Shown: one piece after another, positions 46,208-57,083 of the stretch | Layout: each line of letters starts with the position of its first letter | How positions within the stretch are numbered: position 1 is the stretch's first letter | Assembly: GCA_007449985.2 (NCBI GenBank) | Contig: VIIQ02000689.1 | Location: 310,001-374,000, forward strand | Direction: 5' to 3' | Origin: Desmodesmus armatus | Taxonomy: Eukaryota; Chlorophyta; Chlorophyceae; Sphaeropleales; Scenedesmaceae | Length of the DNA stretch: 64,000 nt | Notes under the pieces: model-generated | Databases searched by the model: none | Told to the model about the DNA's origin: nothing | The model's input: the letters and a program-made list of their open reading frames with translations, nothing else | Translations under genes and position numbers: made by a program

Positions 46208-48705
46208 AAAGCAGCAGCAGCACTGGGTGGCTGGTTCCCGTCGGTTGGGAACTTGCCAGGGCGCGCTGGCAGATCAGCAAGTGGGTAGCTGTTTGATGTG
46301 GGATAGGCCTGCAGCATGTGCTGGAAGCGGAATCAGGAGGCAAGGGGGCAGCAAGGAAGCAGGGCTTGTGGAGGAGGGAAACTGTCAGTCCTGTTGGAAG
46401 GGAGCAGGGTTTGTGGGCCCTATAGGGGTGTGCGCATTGTGATGCCTTCACATCGTTGCCAGTGGTCAGGCGCTGAGGTTGCGCTGCATCGTGTGAAGGC
46501 AGGCGTGAACCTTACCAACGCAGGTGGCGCCCTACAGCTGTGCGCGGGGTTTGATTGAACAACCTGTCAATGTCTTGTGTACCCACCAACGATTGCGGTT
46601 CCTCAACTCCCGCATCGCCGCTGAGCTGCTGTGAAATCAGCTCATGCATCCGATGCATTGGGATGGCTGCCCAGACAAGGGGGGTCAGGTGTAGATTATG
46701 CAGCTCTATGTGGGGGCTGCTTGCCTTGTTTTTCTTCTTTGTGGTGGGCACCTGCTTGCCTGATGCAAGGACGCAGGCTGTCTGGTGAGCTGTTGGAGAG
46801 ATAAGGGTGTTTGATTTGCGCTTTGCCCATGCGGAAGCAGCTTGGGTTGCTTCCTTCAACGTGTGTGTCGACAAATTTGGCATGGGGTATGAGGATTTGA
46901 TTTGGGCATGGGATAACCACACCGTGGATCCTGCATCATTCCTGACAAGAGTCCCCGCAGGATTATGAGGAGGTTTGGTACCAGCAGGCGCACCGCACCG
47001 CACAGCGACACCACCAGCGACTGTGACTGTCGTGTGGTCCTCTGGCGGTGCCCCGGTGCATTTCATCCAGCGCTGCGCGCAATCTGCAGGAGTGACGCAC
47101 CCCGCAGCTTGCTGCCTTCCTTGCTTGGTGAATTCTTTGCGTGTACTTGCTGGTTGCTGGCACCTGTGTGCTGTTCGCCTGCCAAGCGCGGTTGTTCCCC
47201 AGCTGCAGTTGTTATTATGTTATGTATGTGTCCCGCTCCAGACGTATGAACAACATGTTGCTGCAGGATGTACAGCAAAGGCATGCCAGCACAGAGCTCA
47301 GTGGCTCTTCCCAGCAAAGGTCTGGGCTGCTTGGCTTGACTGGTGCTGGCGTGTGCGCATGTGTGTGCACTGAGGCCCAAGCCGTTTTGGCGAAGGGCGG
47401 CTGGTCCTGTTCTGGCTGATTGCACGTTACCGTGCAAGGTGACCGTTATGCTGTTCGGCAGCGATCAGTGGCGTGCGCTATGTGATGCTTGGCTGTTCCT
47501 GCTTTGGCCCTGGCCTGGCTGTAAATCAGTGACCTACTCTCGGCTGCTTGTGCTGAGCTGATGGTGGGGTTTATGGCTGTGTTCTGCTTTGGCCCTCGGG
47601 CCACCTTCATGGTATGCCAGTGGTCAATTCTCAGTGAGATTGGTGTACAGGGCTGCCTTGCACACCAGCAGGGCAGGCAGGATCAAGAGGAAACACGTGA
47701 TTGAGGCGTTATGCAGTGTTTGGTGCTTCTGTGTGCTTTTGCTTCTTGTTTATGTAGCCACCAGGTATTGCTGACATGACCCAGAGACCGCACCACCACG
47801 GTACCACCCGTACCACCACGTACCGCACAACCACCATACGGTACCCTGGCACCCAATGGATGACACACTTTATTTGAGGGCGCCTGGCGGCTCTGTGGGT
47901 TCTTTGCTACCTGTTTCTCTGGTTACCTTCTATTGTCTGGTTGCCTTCTATTGCAGCACTGCTTTGAGGGTATAAGGGGGAGCTGAGGGCAAGGCAGGCA
48001 GTGGGATGCTGCAGCACCTTAGGTGGGCATGTGTCACCATACATGCCGTCACATGCACAGTTGCCCCTTCCACCCCTGCTGCGCGACCGGCAGGTATACA
48101 CAAGGACGGACGGGCATGTGCCCCCAGGGTGTGTCCACAGTTTTGTGTCTGCACAGTATCGTGGGAGATGTGTCCCCGAAGTGTTTTACCATTTGGTGTT
48201 TTTCTACACTGCTTGAGGCAATGAAGCCTCAAACCCACCAGAATTGCTGTGTGTAGTTGTGGGTAGTCTGGGGTGCCCGGCAGCAAGGGCAGGCAAAAGC
48301 TGGGGCATCACTGAGGTGCGCACCCTCTTTGGCTCACTCCTGTTGTGTTGGCGTTAGTCCTGCTGTGATAGGGTTCATGTGTTTGTGTTTGCATAGGGCG
48401 TACATGTAGTGGAGACAAGCATGCGATGATAACTGTCCTGTGGCATCCTACAAGGATCCAGGATGGATGGATGGTGGGATACAGCATGCGTAGGACTCCT
48501 TGCAAGTGTTTGTTTGTGGGCATGCATCACTCTGTTCACAAAGCAACACTTGAATGGCGTGTGTTTCACCTACAACAGTTGCGGTTTGTCAGCATGTGCC
48601 AGTTGACTCCAGGCGCTGTATGACCTTTGCTATCCAGATGCATGGCACAGGGACGGCTAGCACCAGCTCAAGAGAGCTCTACCCGTTGCTTTTGATTTAA
48701 CATAC

Positions 48706-48790
48706 CTGTGCCTTTGCATTCGGCTTGCAAGGTGTCAGCCAGGCTGTGCTTGCTCGTTCCGTATATTCCCGGCACAGTGGGCATTACTCG
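48706..48790 (-). pseudogene. possible SDR-like exon or gene fragment
   Basis: On the minus strand the sequence reads VMPTVPGIYGTSKHSLADTL, then QAECKGTG at a GTATGT donor. YGTSKHSL fits the YxxxK active-site helix of short-chain dehydrogenases, as in DHRS7-type enzymes. No Ser motif, cofactor loop or C-terminal exon was found nearby, so it may be a gene relic, one exon of a gene I failed to assemble, or chance. Confidence 0.25.
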
Positions 48791-49027
48791 GCAGCACAGC
48801 CAGATGGTGCCCGTGCAACATGGTTGTCCCCTGCTGGGCATGGGTTTGGTTGGTTCAGGAGAGGTCAGGCGCAAGGAAGGTGTCATGAGCAGGACATGGT
48901 GGATGCCATTGGAGGTGGTCACCTTAGAATTCTGTCGCAGCATGCTGCTTCTGCAGCAGAGGCCCGGCTGATATGTAGCTGGGTACCGCCTGGCTGAATG
49001 CAGCCCGTTCCCATCCAGTGTTTGAGG

Positions 49028-49299
49028 GTGTCACTCATAATGCTGTGACACAGGGTTTGGGTGAAGCTGTGACAAGGGCAGGCAGAGCAGGATTTTGTCA
49101 GCTTCTTGGGGAGCAGCCAGTAGTATGGCGCTACAACGGCTTTGACGGGGCGGTTGCCGCTTCGTGTATTGAGTGTGTCAGTCAACCTGCTGTGACACAG
49201 GGTTTGGGTGAAGCTGTGACAAGGGAGCCAGAGGAGTAGTATGTTGTCGGCTGCTTGGTGAGCAGCCAGTAGTATGGCGCTGCAACGGCTTTGACAAGG
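49028..49299. repeat. 147-bp imperfect tandem duplication
   Basis: Two copies begin at 49028 and 49175. Both contain ctgtgacacagggtttgggt followed by gaagctgtgacaaggg, and later gagcagccagtagtatggcg. Indels differ between the copies. Confidence 0.9.
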
Positions 49300-49749
49300 C
49301 GTCAACACATGTATGCTGTCAAGCATACTGAGAATGTGCACCACCCTGTGCATGGGTGTTTGTACATCGTCCCAGCTCGAGAGGACCTGGGGCGGTACCT
49401 GATTCGTCAGCACAACATCTCTGCCTGTTACACACCAGCCTTGCCACCGCCTGAGTATGTGGAGTGTTGTTGTTGTCGCAGCTGTCCTGACTGTCCATAC
49501 TACCCTTGCACAGCTGTCCTTGCAATGGTGCCACTACCTTTGCAGAGTTATTACTATTCTTGCGGCACGTTGATGCAGTGAGTACGGCTCGCACGGCTCA
49601 CATACACCCTGTGTCCACCCTGACCAGCACTCAGCGGAGCACACTGGTCAGACAATTGTTGCACCAGGCCAGCTGCTGCTTGGCCACGTGCTGTGAGCAC
49701 GTGTTGTGTACGCATACATCGCTGTAAGGGATGGTGAGAAGTTTGTACC

Positions 49750-49811
49750 CAGCAGTATGTAACACTGGCGTACATTGGCACAGCATTATGTAACACTGGC
49801 GTACATTGGCA
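49750..49811. repeat. 31-bp tandem duplication
   Basis: Two adjacent near-identical units share tatgtaacactggcgtacat followed by tggca. Confidence 0.92.
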
Positions 49812-50928
49812 GTTACAGTGTTCAGGCTTTGCTCACCACAATGCTCTCGTGCGATTGCTGAAGCCTTTGGTGCATACCAGTGCTTTTCTGACTCAGTACT
49901 CATCAAGCCGCATCCCAGGGTTCACAAACCCTGCCTTGCATGTGTTGCGCCACATCAATCAGTGAGTGTTGTTGGTGGTATCATAAGCTTCACAACCTGC
50001 CATACAGCCTCAGGGCCATGACAGTACGGCTGGACAGTAGTAAAGGGAGGGAAGGGCAACACTGGCAGCACCCCAGACTAAGCATCACCTGCACCGTCAT
50101 TACATCAGCTGCAGCAGAGTACCTTGACCATACACAAAGCCCACATGACCGCGCTTCTTCCTTTGCTTCGGCCCGTGAATGCATGCCGGCCAACGGAGTC
50201 TGGCTTGGCAGTGTGGACGGCATGTGCTAGAAGTCATACACGATCAACGGCCTTGATGGCCCTCAGTGTTGATAAACTGTGGTACAAGGGTCCAGATTGC
50301 CCAGCAGTAATCCTGACTCGAGACTCGTGCCGTGACAGATGCAGGGGGTGGATCAGCCAGGCTGGACAGCCGGTCAGCCAGTGCCCCGTGCTCAGCTTGT
50401 GCTGCTATGTACAGCACAGACTATGTCACAGCTCGTTGCAGGCAGTTACTGCTAGGCACAGTGCAGGCTTCACTGTAAAGCAGCACGTCAGATGTGCAAG
50501 AGTCCGAGGTTATTGCACCGTGGTGACGCAGTCAGCGTAACGTGAGTGTCAAAGTGTCCACTTTAACGTTTGAACAGCAGGAAAAGTGTCGACTGCTTGG
50601 ATGTGCTGCACAGAAACGGATAGACGGGGAGCGTTGAAAATGTGCTGCCGTTTTGAATTGACATCTGCCGTCACAGCACGGGAAACGTGGGCACCCTACT
50701 TGAGTCACGCCCGTTCAATCGTCTCTTTGTATTTTGGCCCCCGCGCCCCTCTCTTCGCGCTTCTTCTCCCGCAAGCTACCACACTGCTGACGTAACGCAA
50801 CGGTGTAGAGGCGCCCAAGATAGGGCAGAAGCTCAGCATTTTCATTTTCAGATTGTCTTTGGTTTAGCTAGCTTGGCGTTGTTACCACCCGACTACATCA
50901 GCAGCCCCGGGCCCCGTGGCGATTGGCC

Positions 50929-53424
50929 ATGGCTTTCTCTAGTCTCCACAGCACCGCCCGGCCAGCCTCGGTTCAGGCGTCAAGATGCGTTTCATCCCCA
51001 TCCTTGCGCTCAGCACGCGGAATGCAGCAACAGCAGGGCAGTATCAGCAACAGTTTGTTAGTATGCAACGTTGCTGCCTTTGAGAGGCTGTCTGCCTCAG
51101 ACATGCAGCAGATGAAGTTGGCAGAGCCCGCACAGCATAAATATATGCTGGGAGAGCTGCTGGGGAGCGGCACAGCTGCCAAGGTCGTAGTGGGCACGGA
51201 CACTGCTACACAAGCACAGTACGCAGTCAAAATCCTGCCCAAGCTGCGCGGCCAGAAGAACAGGACAGAACAAATCAAGGCAGAGGTGTGCACGGGACGG
51301 GGCTCAGATTGCCGGCATGGGCTTTTGAAGGCTGGCAGGGCTGATTTGCCTGCAAATTGGGGGTGCGTGTCAGTCTGTCACGCCAGCAGCACTCTGATGC
51401 ACAGGGCGCTTGCTCACCTAGACAAGGGGTTGTAGGAGCTGATTTGTGCTTCTGCTTGTGTAATGCTGCAGATTGCTATCAGCCAGCGCCTGAAGTACTG
51501 CAGGCATGCTGTCAAGACTGTGGACTCCTTTGAGGTGCGTGATTGATGTGCCTGACCGCTGGTCACAAGCAAGCAGTTGATCAACCATCCCTTGTCCACG
51601 TTGATCGATCATTTGCACACACATCATTTGCAGACATATCAAAGCCCCATTGCAGGCAAACATCCAATGCTGGGCAGCTGCACTGACTGACAGGCTTGCG
51701 TTATACACCCCATGCTCATATGGCAGCCTCACAACACTGCTCGCTGTCGTTTGCTGGTGTTTTCCTCCTCCTCCCAGGATGGTCGCAACATCTACGTGGT
51801 GCAGGAGCTGTGCCATGGTGGGGACCTGGCAGACCTTATGACGGTGGGTAGCAGGTCTTACCAGCACACACAGTGTCCACACCAAACTGTGCATGTCATT
51901 CAATCCTTGGTTGTTGCCAGCAACAGTAAATGGTGTGATGGATCAACCTTTGTGTGGTGGGGCCCCAGCAGTTGAGCAGGCAACAGAGTGCCAGGCAGCG
52001 GTCAGCACTGCACACTGGCACTGTAAAGCTTGCAGCATCAGCTAGGCTTGTCAGTACCGCACTCGGAGGCTGGGGGAAGACAGCAGCTGACCCAGTGCGC
52101 CTCACCTGCCGTTATCACACAGCATCCAGCAACAGCAGGCCAGCAGGGTGCTGACGTTGCCGACTTCAAGAGTGCCAAGAGTGCGGTCAGCCCATCAGGT
52201 CCAGCACACCTGAGTCCTCCTGCACTGTGTATCCTTGCTGCTGCTGCCACCTCTCCCACCCCTCTGCATGCACAACAGGCGCAGGAGGGTCAGCTGTCAG
52301 AGCAGGAGGCAGCAACCATCATCAGATGTGTGCTGGAGTTCCTTGCCGATTGCCACGAGCGCAGCATCTGCTACGGAGATGTGAAGCCCAACAACTTTGT
52401 GCTGCGCAGCCTGTACCCCTGCCTGGCGCACCTCATGGACCCCCGCAAGCCACGGGGCTACCTGGACGTGGTTGCGGTTGACTTTGGCTGCTGCCAGGAG
52501 GTTGGAGAGCACTGCCTGCCTGATGCCAAGGTAAGCGTGCCTGGATCGAGGGATGGTGGTGTGGTGGTACGGCAAGTGCTGCTACTGGCTGGCTGTGTTT
52601 TTTGTGCTGGCAACAGTGGGGCGGACAACTCAACTGACGTGTCAACCTCGTTGCATGGTCGTATGGTGCACCAACCTCGGCCCTTTCGTAGATATCTGGT
52701 GCTAAGAAGTGATAGCATGTGCAGGACTGCCAGTTGTCCTGCTGACAGTTGTGATTGCAGCTTCTGGACTGGTGTGCCTGCAGCAGCTGCTTACTGACAG
52801 GTGTGCTGGTGTCTGTGCTGCAGGTGACTGGCACCCCTCTGTACATGGCTCCTGAGAACCTGCGCGGCTGCCACGGCCTGGAGGTTGATGTGTGGGCTGC
52901 TGGTGTCATGGTGAGCAGGGCTAGCAGCACCTGGTGCCACAATCAGTGCCAGCAGGATCACACACCCACTTAAATTTGAATTTGACCTGGTGTTGTCATC
53001 AGCAGTTGTGTCTCCTGACTGGCCTGTGAGCGAGCTTCCCCATCTCATCCTGCACCATATAACATGTAGCAGCAGCATTATGACGTCATCAACCCTTTTC
53101 AAACAAGCTGTTGCTCAAAGTCCAAAGCCCGCTAAATGTTTTGTCTTGGTTGCTTGTTTGCTGGTGCAGCTCTATCAGCTCCTGTCAGACCGCTTCCCTT
53201 TCTGGGACGTCGACCTGCACCAGATTGATGGCTTGGGTGGTTCAGCCATCCGTGAGGGCATCATGCATGGCCCTGTGCTGTTCCCCCTCCAGCCCTGGTG
53301 CACATCAGTGCACAGCAGTGCCCAGGACCTCATAGTGAAGATGCTGGATCGCAACGTGCAGAGGCGCATCACTGCTGCAGAGGCTCTGGAGCACCCCTGG
53401 TTCAAGGAGGTGCTTGGAGCATAG
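50929..53424 (+). CDS. Ser/Thr protein kinase, CDPK-like catalytic domain, predicted plastid leader
   Basis: Six exons in phase (50929-51285, 51472-51534, 51778-51843, 52279-52530, 52824-52910 and 53170-53424) give 359 residues. The first about 45 residues are Ser/Ala/Arg-rich with few acidic residues (MAFSSLHSTARPASVQASR), as in chloroplast transit peptides. Kinase motifs: glycine loop LGSGTAAKVVVG (about 77-88), catalytic lysine YAVKIL (about 101), catalytic loop YGDVKPNNF (about 193-201), DFG (about 230), GTPLYMAPENL and DVWAAGVM. The closing segment is RITAAEALEHPWFKE. The fold is like calcium-dependent kinases, but there are no EF hands or autoinhibitory tail. The HRD motif is YGD: the Asp base is kept and the Arg that couples activity to activation-loop phosphorylation is missing. 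The start ATG is in a good context (ggccatggc). Confidence 0.9.
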
Positions 53425-53435
53425 GCGGGAGCTGT

Positions 53436-53498
53436 AGGTTTATGGTTTAGGGGGTTGCGGTTTTTTATCCGAACCTCCCAAACCCTAACCCTAGAGGG
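53436..53498. repeat. telomere-like motifs in inverted arrangement
   Basis: ggtttatggtttaggggg on the left and cccaaaccctaaccctag on the right are TTTAGGG-like units facing each other around about 20 bp, so they can fold into an imperfect hairpin. They begin 12 bp after the kinase stop codon, in the 3' UTR. Confidence 0.85.
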
Positions 53499-56400
53499 TG
53501 TGGCACAGCCTGGCGAATTGCTTGTGTGTGGTGAGGGTTGCATGGCTAGGGACTCAGCTAGCTGTGTGCTGAGCTGGTAGAGAACTGAGGGCGGTGGCAG
53601 AACATAGTTCCTGCATGGCATGGCTGTTTGTGAGTGGTAGGAGTGTTGCGCTGTGTGTGTGCGTATTCGCGTGATTGTGTGTGCATGTGTCAGGTTTGAG
53701 TGGTTGGGAGTGTTGCATGCTCACAAGGGCCTACAGGCATCCCTTGCAGGGGTGCGCAGCAGTGCGGTTGGTATTGGCAGCAGCTGCCCGAAGCAGCGTC
53801 TGAGTTGACCTGAGTGGGTGCTGCTGTTGTGCGTGGTGGGAGTGATGCTCTGCAGTTGGCACCCAGGTGCTGTCGTTACAGAGGAGTGGAGCATGCCATG
53901 TCCACGATTGGGTGTCCTGCCCTCACATGACTTGAGTTTCCTGCAACTCAAGTGTGTTTACCACACCTGCAACCCCAGAGTGATAGCGGCCAGCTGTCTG
54001 GGGCCGCTGAAACTCAAAAACACCTGCTGTGTGTCTGGTGCTAGGTTGGAGACGAGGGTTGTTGCTGCTGCCTCTGCTGCTAAAGCATTGTCAGCTGCTT
54101 TGTGCCGCATCGCTGCGGCGGTTTCTGGCTTGAGACGTCTACGCAGTGCCCGTCCTTGTTTGCTTTGTATCGAGTGCTCATGCCAGCTGTTTTGACTGGC
54201 CTCCTCTCAACATTTGCCTTCACCAGCAGCATCCCTTGAGAGCTGCAAACACTGCATGAGAGAAGAGGTCACACGTGTTGGCATGTAGCCGAGTCTGCTG
54301 TACTTCCATTTGCTGTGGCTCTTGTTGGTTTGTGTTGGATTTGGTTGGGTGGGCGGGTTGGGTAGGTGAGGCGGGCTGGTTGGCACAGGTATGGTGTTGC
54401 TCCCCTCGAAAAGGGGAAGGAGCCGACACAGTTTTGGCCCTGCTGTTACCTGTGTTTCAAGGCAGGGGAGTGTCGGCTGTATGCTTTGTATCACCCAGTT
54501 GCTGCGACCATAGTGTCCTGCTGCATCATTCTAGCTGGTGCCGCAGGCTTGGATTGCGTGTTTCTTTGTTTTGACGCATGTCTCTGCTTGTGTTGTGGTT
54601 GGGTGGCATGTGCCTCCCCTGTGCATGCAGCATTGGGTGGCCCTGCCAGCTTGCACAGTTGATGCAGGAGTCTGGGCCACATACCATACCAGCCAGTCCA
54701 GCTGACAAAAAACAACCTTGATATCCTGCCGCATGTTGCATGGTGGCAGCAGAGGCGGCAGCAAGTTGACTGCATGTATTTGCAGGCCAGCTGGCTGCAG
54801 AGGGTTTGTGCTGGTGTCAACAGCTGCCAGGTCTATTTATGTACCGTCAGAAGTTGAGGGTTGCGCATGGGGATTGTGTGGTGTACTATTAGCGTGTTGC
54901 AGGGCTTTCCGCGGCGCAGTTGCATCGTGACTGATGCTGCACCTTGGCATAACAGCCAGGGTGTTGCTAGCGTTTGGTGTAGTATCTCTTTGGGCGCCTT
55001 GCTGTTTGTGCTGGACACTTCACAGGTGGTCAGCACAAGCACTGGGCAGCACCATGCAGCAGAAGAGTGTGTGCCTCACGAAACAGAGCGCAGCGGAGTG
55101 TCATGCCACGCAAGCCTCAGTGGTGTGCGTGTTCCGAGAGTGTGCATTACCTCTGATTGTTGCACTGTTCTGCATCCCTTGGCGTGATGGGCTGGATGGC
55201 GCAGTCAGTCGCTGATGTGAAAGCTGCTGTCCAAGTCAGTGGTGGCACCGCATGGTGGCTTGGCTGGTCCTGCATGGCAGCAAGTCAAGTGGGGTTGTAT
55301 GGGCTCTCTGCTGGCGCACTCGTAGCAACAATCCTGCGGGTCACCCAGCCTGCGCTGGGCTGTTGCTGCTCAGCTGTTTGCTCCCTTTTCTGCATGTTCC
55401 AACACGCTGATTGGCTGTGTTGAGCATAGCATAGCATCAGCTGGCCAGCACCAGTGCGTATTGGTTCAGCATGGCTACTGTGCTTTTTGACTCCCTTGAT
55501 TTGATGTGCAGTTTTCCCTCCAGCTGAAATGCAGCGGCTAGCATCACACCAGATTTGGTGCTGGTGTGCCTGCCATGCTGGCTTGGAGTTTGCACGGGGT
55601 GTCAGTTGTTTGCTTACTCCATGCACCAGTGTCCAAACTGCTGTGTCTTGACATCTGTCGGGCAGTGGACGTATGTGACTGGGGCCTGGTGGGGTACTTG
55701 CAGGGGAGCAGACAAGGTGTCAGGGGTGAGCAGGGGAAGGAGACTGCATAGGGGCACCCGCCCTGGACTACAGGACTGAGAAGAAAAAGGAGATTGTAGA
55801 CGCACCAAGGAGCACAGTTGTGGGGTCAAGGCACGTGCCTGCCTTGTTTTAGTGTGCCTCTTGCATCGTGTGCCTTGGGTGGATCCCGGTACTGCAGAGC
55901 TGAAGGCCGACTGCTGACATCACAGGTGGTCGTGGTGGCCCTTTCAAATCCTGGCTGGGCAGTGCTGGAGTTGTTTGTCGTTGTTTGAAGTTGAGTTTCT
56001 AGTGTTGTCGCAGGCGGTTGTTCGTGACGGCAAGTGATGGGGCAGTGTCATGCTCGTGGCAAGTACCAGCTTGGCATGGAGCCTGCAGCCTACTACGTGT
56101 GTGGTGCAGTGATGGCTTGAAGCAGGAAGTGTCGCTCTGTGTTTATACGTGTGTTGTGGTGTTGATAGTTCCTCCAGGCTGCAGGCAACCAGCTAAGCCC
56201 TGACTGCGGTCAGCAAGCCGGTTGGCACTCGCACAGCCATTGCAAGGCATGAATGCTGCATGCCACACAGCAGGCAGGTCGGGTTGGTTGCAGCAACACC
56301 CAGTCGGGGCGTGTCTGCAGCATCTTTAGGTTGGCTACTGTTGTTACAACACAAGGCTCCACAAGAGCTTGTGCATGCGGACTCCTGCAGCTCACCAGGG

Positions 56401-56785
56401 GGGCTGTCTCAGCAGTTGACAGTGTCGCTCTGGCAGTCAATCAAGTCATGCCCAGAGGCATGATGTGATTGCCCAGAGCAAGCCATCAGAAGCTTGAACG
56501 CAACTTGTTGTCTGTCTGGGTTGAGACGAAGCTGAAGGGTGGTTGCTACACAGACTATCCGCTCAGTTGGTAGTGTGCTGGGTTTGTCAAGGGGCCACCG
56601 CCCTTGACTCAACAGAGGGATGTGGAGCCTTGCCACTGCATGGCCGATCTCCCTTGCCATTGAAGCAATTCAGCAGATGTTGCATGCACAGCAAGGGCTG
56701 CGATGGCTGTGCCAGGTCATGGGCAAACACACTGACTGCATTTGATGACTGTAACGGTTGCAGTTCAAGGTTGCATGATGGTGCT

Positions 56786-56818
56786 GTTACATCCGTTGCT
56801 ATTGATGTGGGATGTAAC
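56786..56818. terminator. inverted repeat with TGTAA on both strands
   Basis: gttacatcc (56786-56794) and ggatgtaac (56810-56818) are exact reverse complements around 15 bp. The minus-strand TGTAA lies about 295 bp beyond the stop of the propeller gene, a fair distance for an algal poly(A) signal. The function is inferred. Confidence 0.4.
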
Positions 56819-57083
56819 GAGTACAGTTGGGCTGCCTGCTGACAGCATTCCTGGGCTGCTGCAATTCAACACACACTGTGCTGACAAGACTGCTGCTGAT
56901 TACTCTTACTGCGGGCCACCACTCAACGTGAAGTTCAACTGATGGATAACCGGCCGTTCATCCATACGTGTGCCATTGCGCATCGTACAGCCAGGACAGC
57001 CCAAACAGCAGGACGGCCGACCCTGTGCAAAGTGAACATCCGCCATAATCAGCTGCCCTGGCCTGCAGTTGCGTCCAACCACA

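Larger units (their letters stand above)
46208..50928. other. 4.7-kb gene-poor stretch with tandem duplications
   Basis: No complete gene is evident. Contents: a cluster of four GTAC cores at 47801-47844, a possible minus-strand SDR-like exon near 48706-48790, a 147-bp tandem duplication at 49028-49299 and a 31-bp tandem duplication at 49750-49811. The part just before 50929 should hold the kinase promoter and 5' UTR. Confidence 0.55.
53425..57083. other. 3.7-kb stretch without a confident gene
   Basis: This lies between the kinase stop codon and the stop of the propeller gene. Open frames of up to 125 codons (for example 53818-54195 +) have no motifs. The kinase 3' UTR begins with a telomere-like inverted arrangement (53436-53498). 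A 9-bp perfect inverted repeat containing TGTAA on both strands lies at 56786-56818 and may serve as a poly(A) signal for the minus-strand gene. Confidence 0.5.

Noticed and set aside
52030..52278. Open extension upstream of kinase exon 4
   Set aside because: The frame stays open, but the stretch ends in a pyrimidine-rich tract and acceptor, and the shorter exon keeps the normal spacing between GGDLADLM and the helix LSEQEA.
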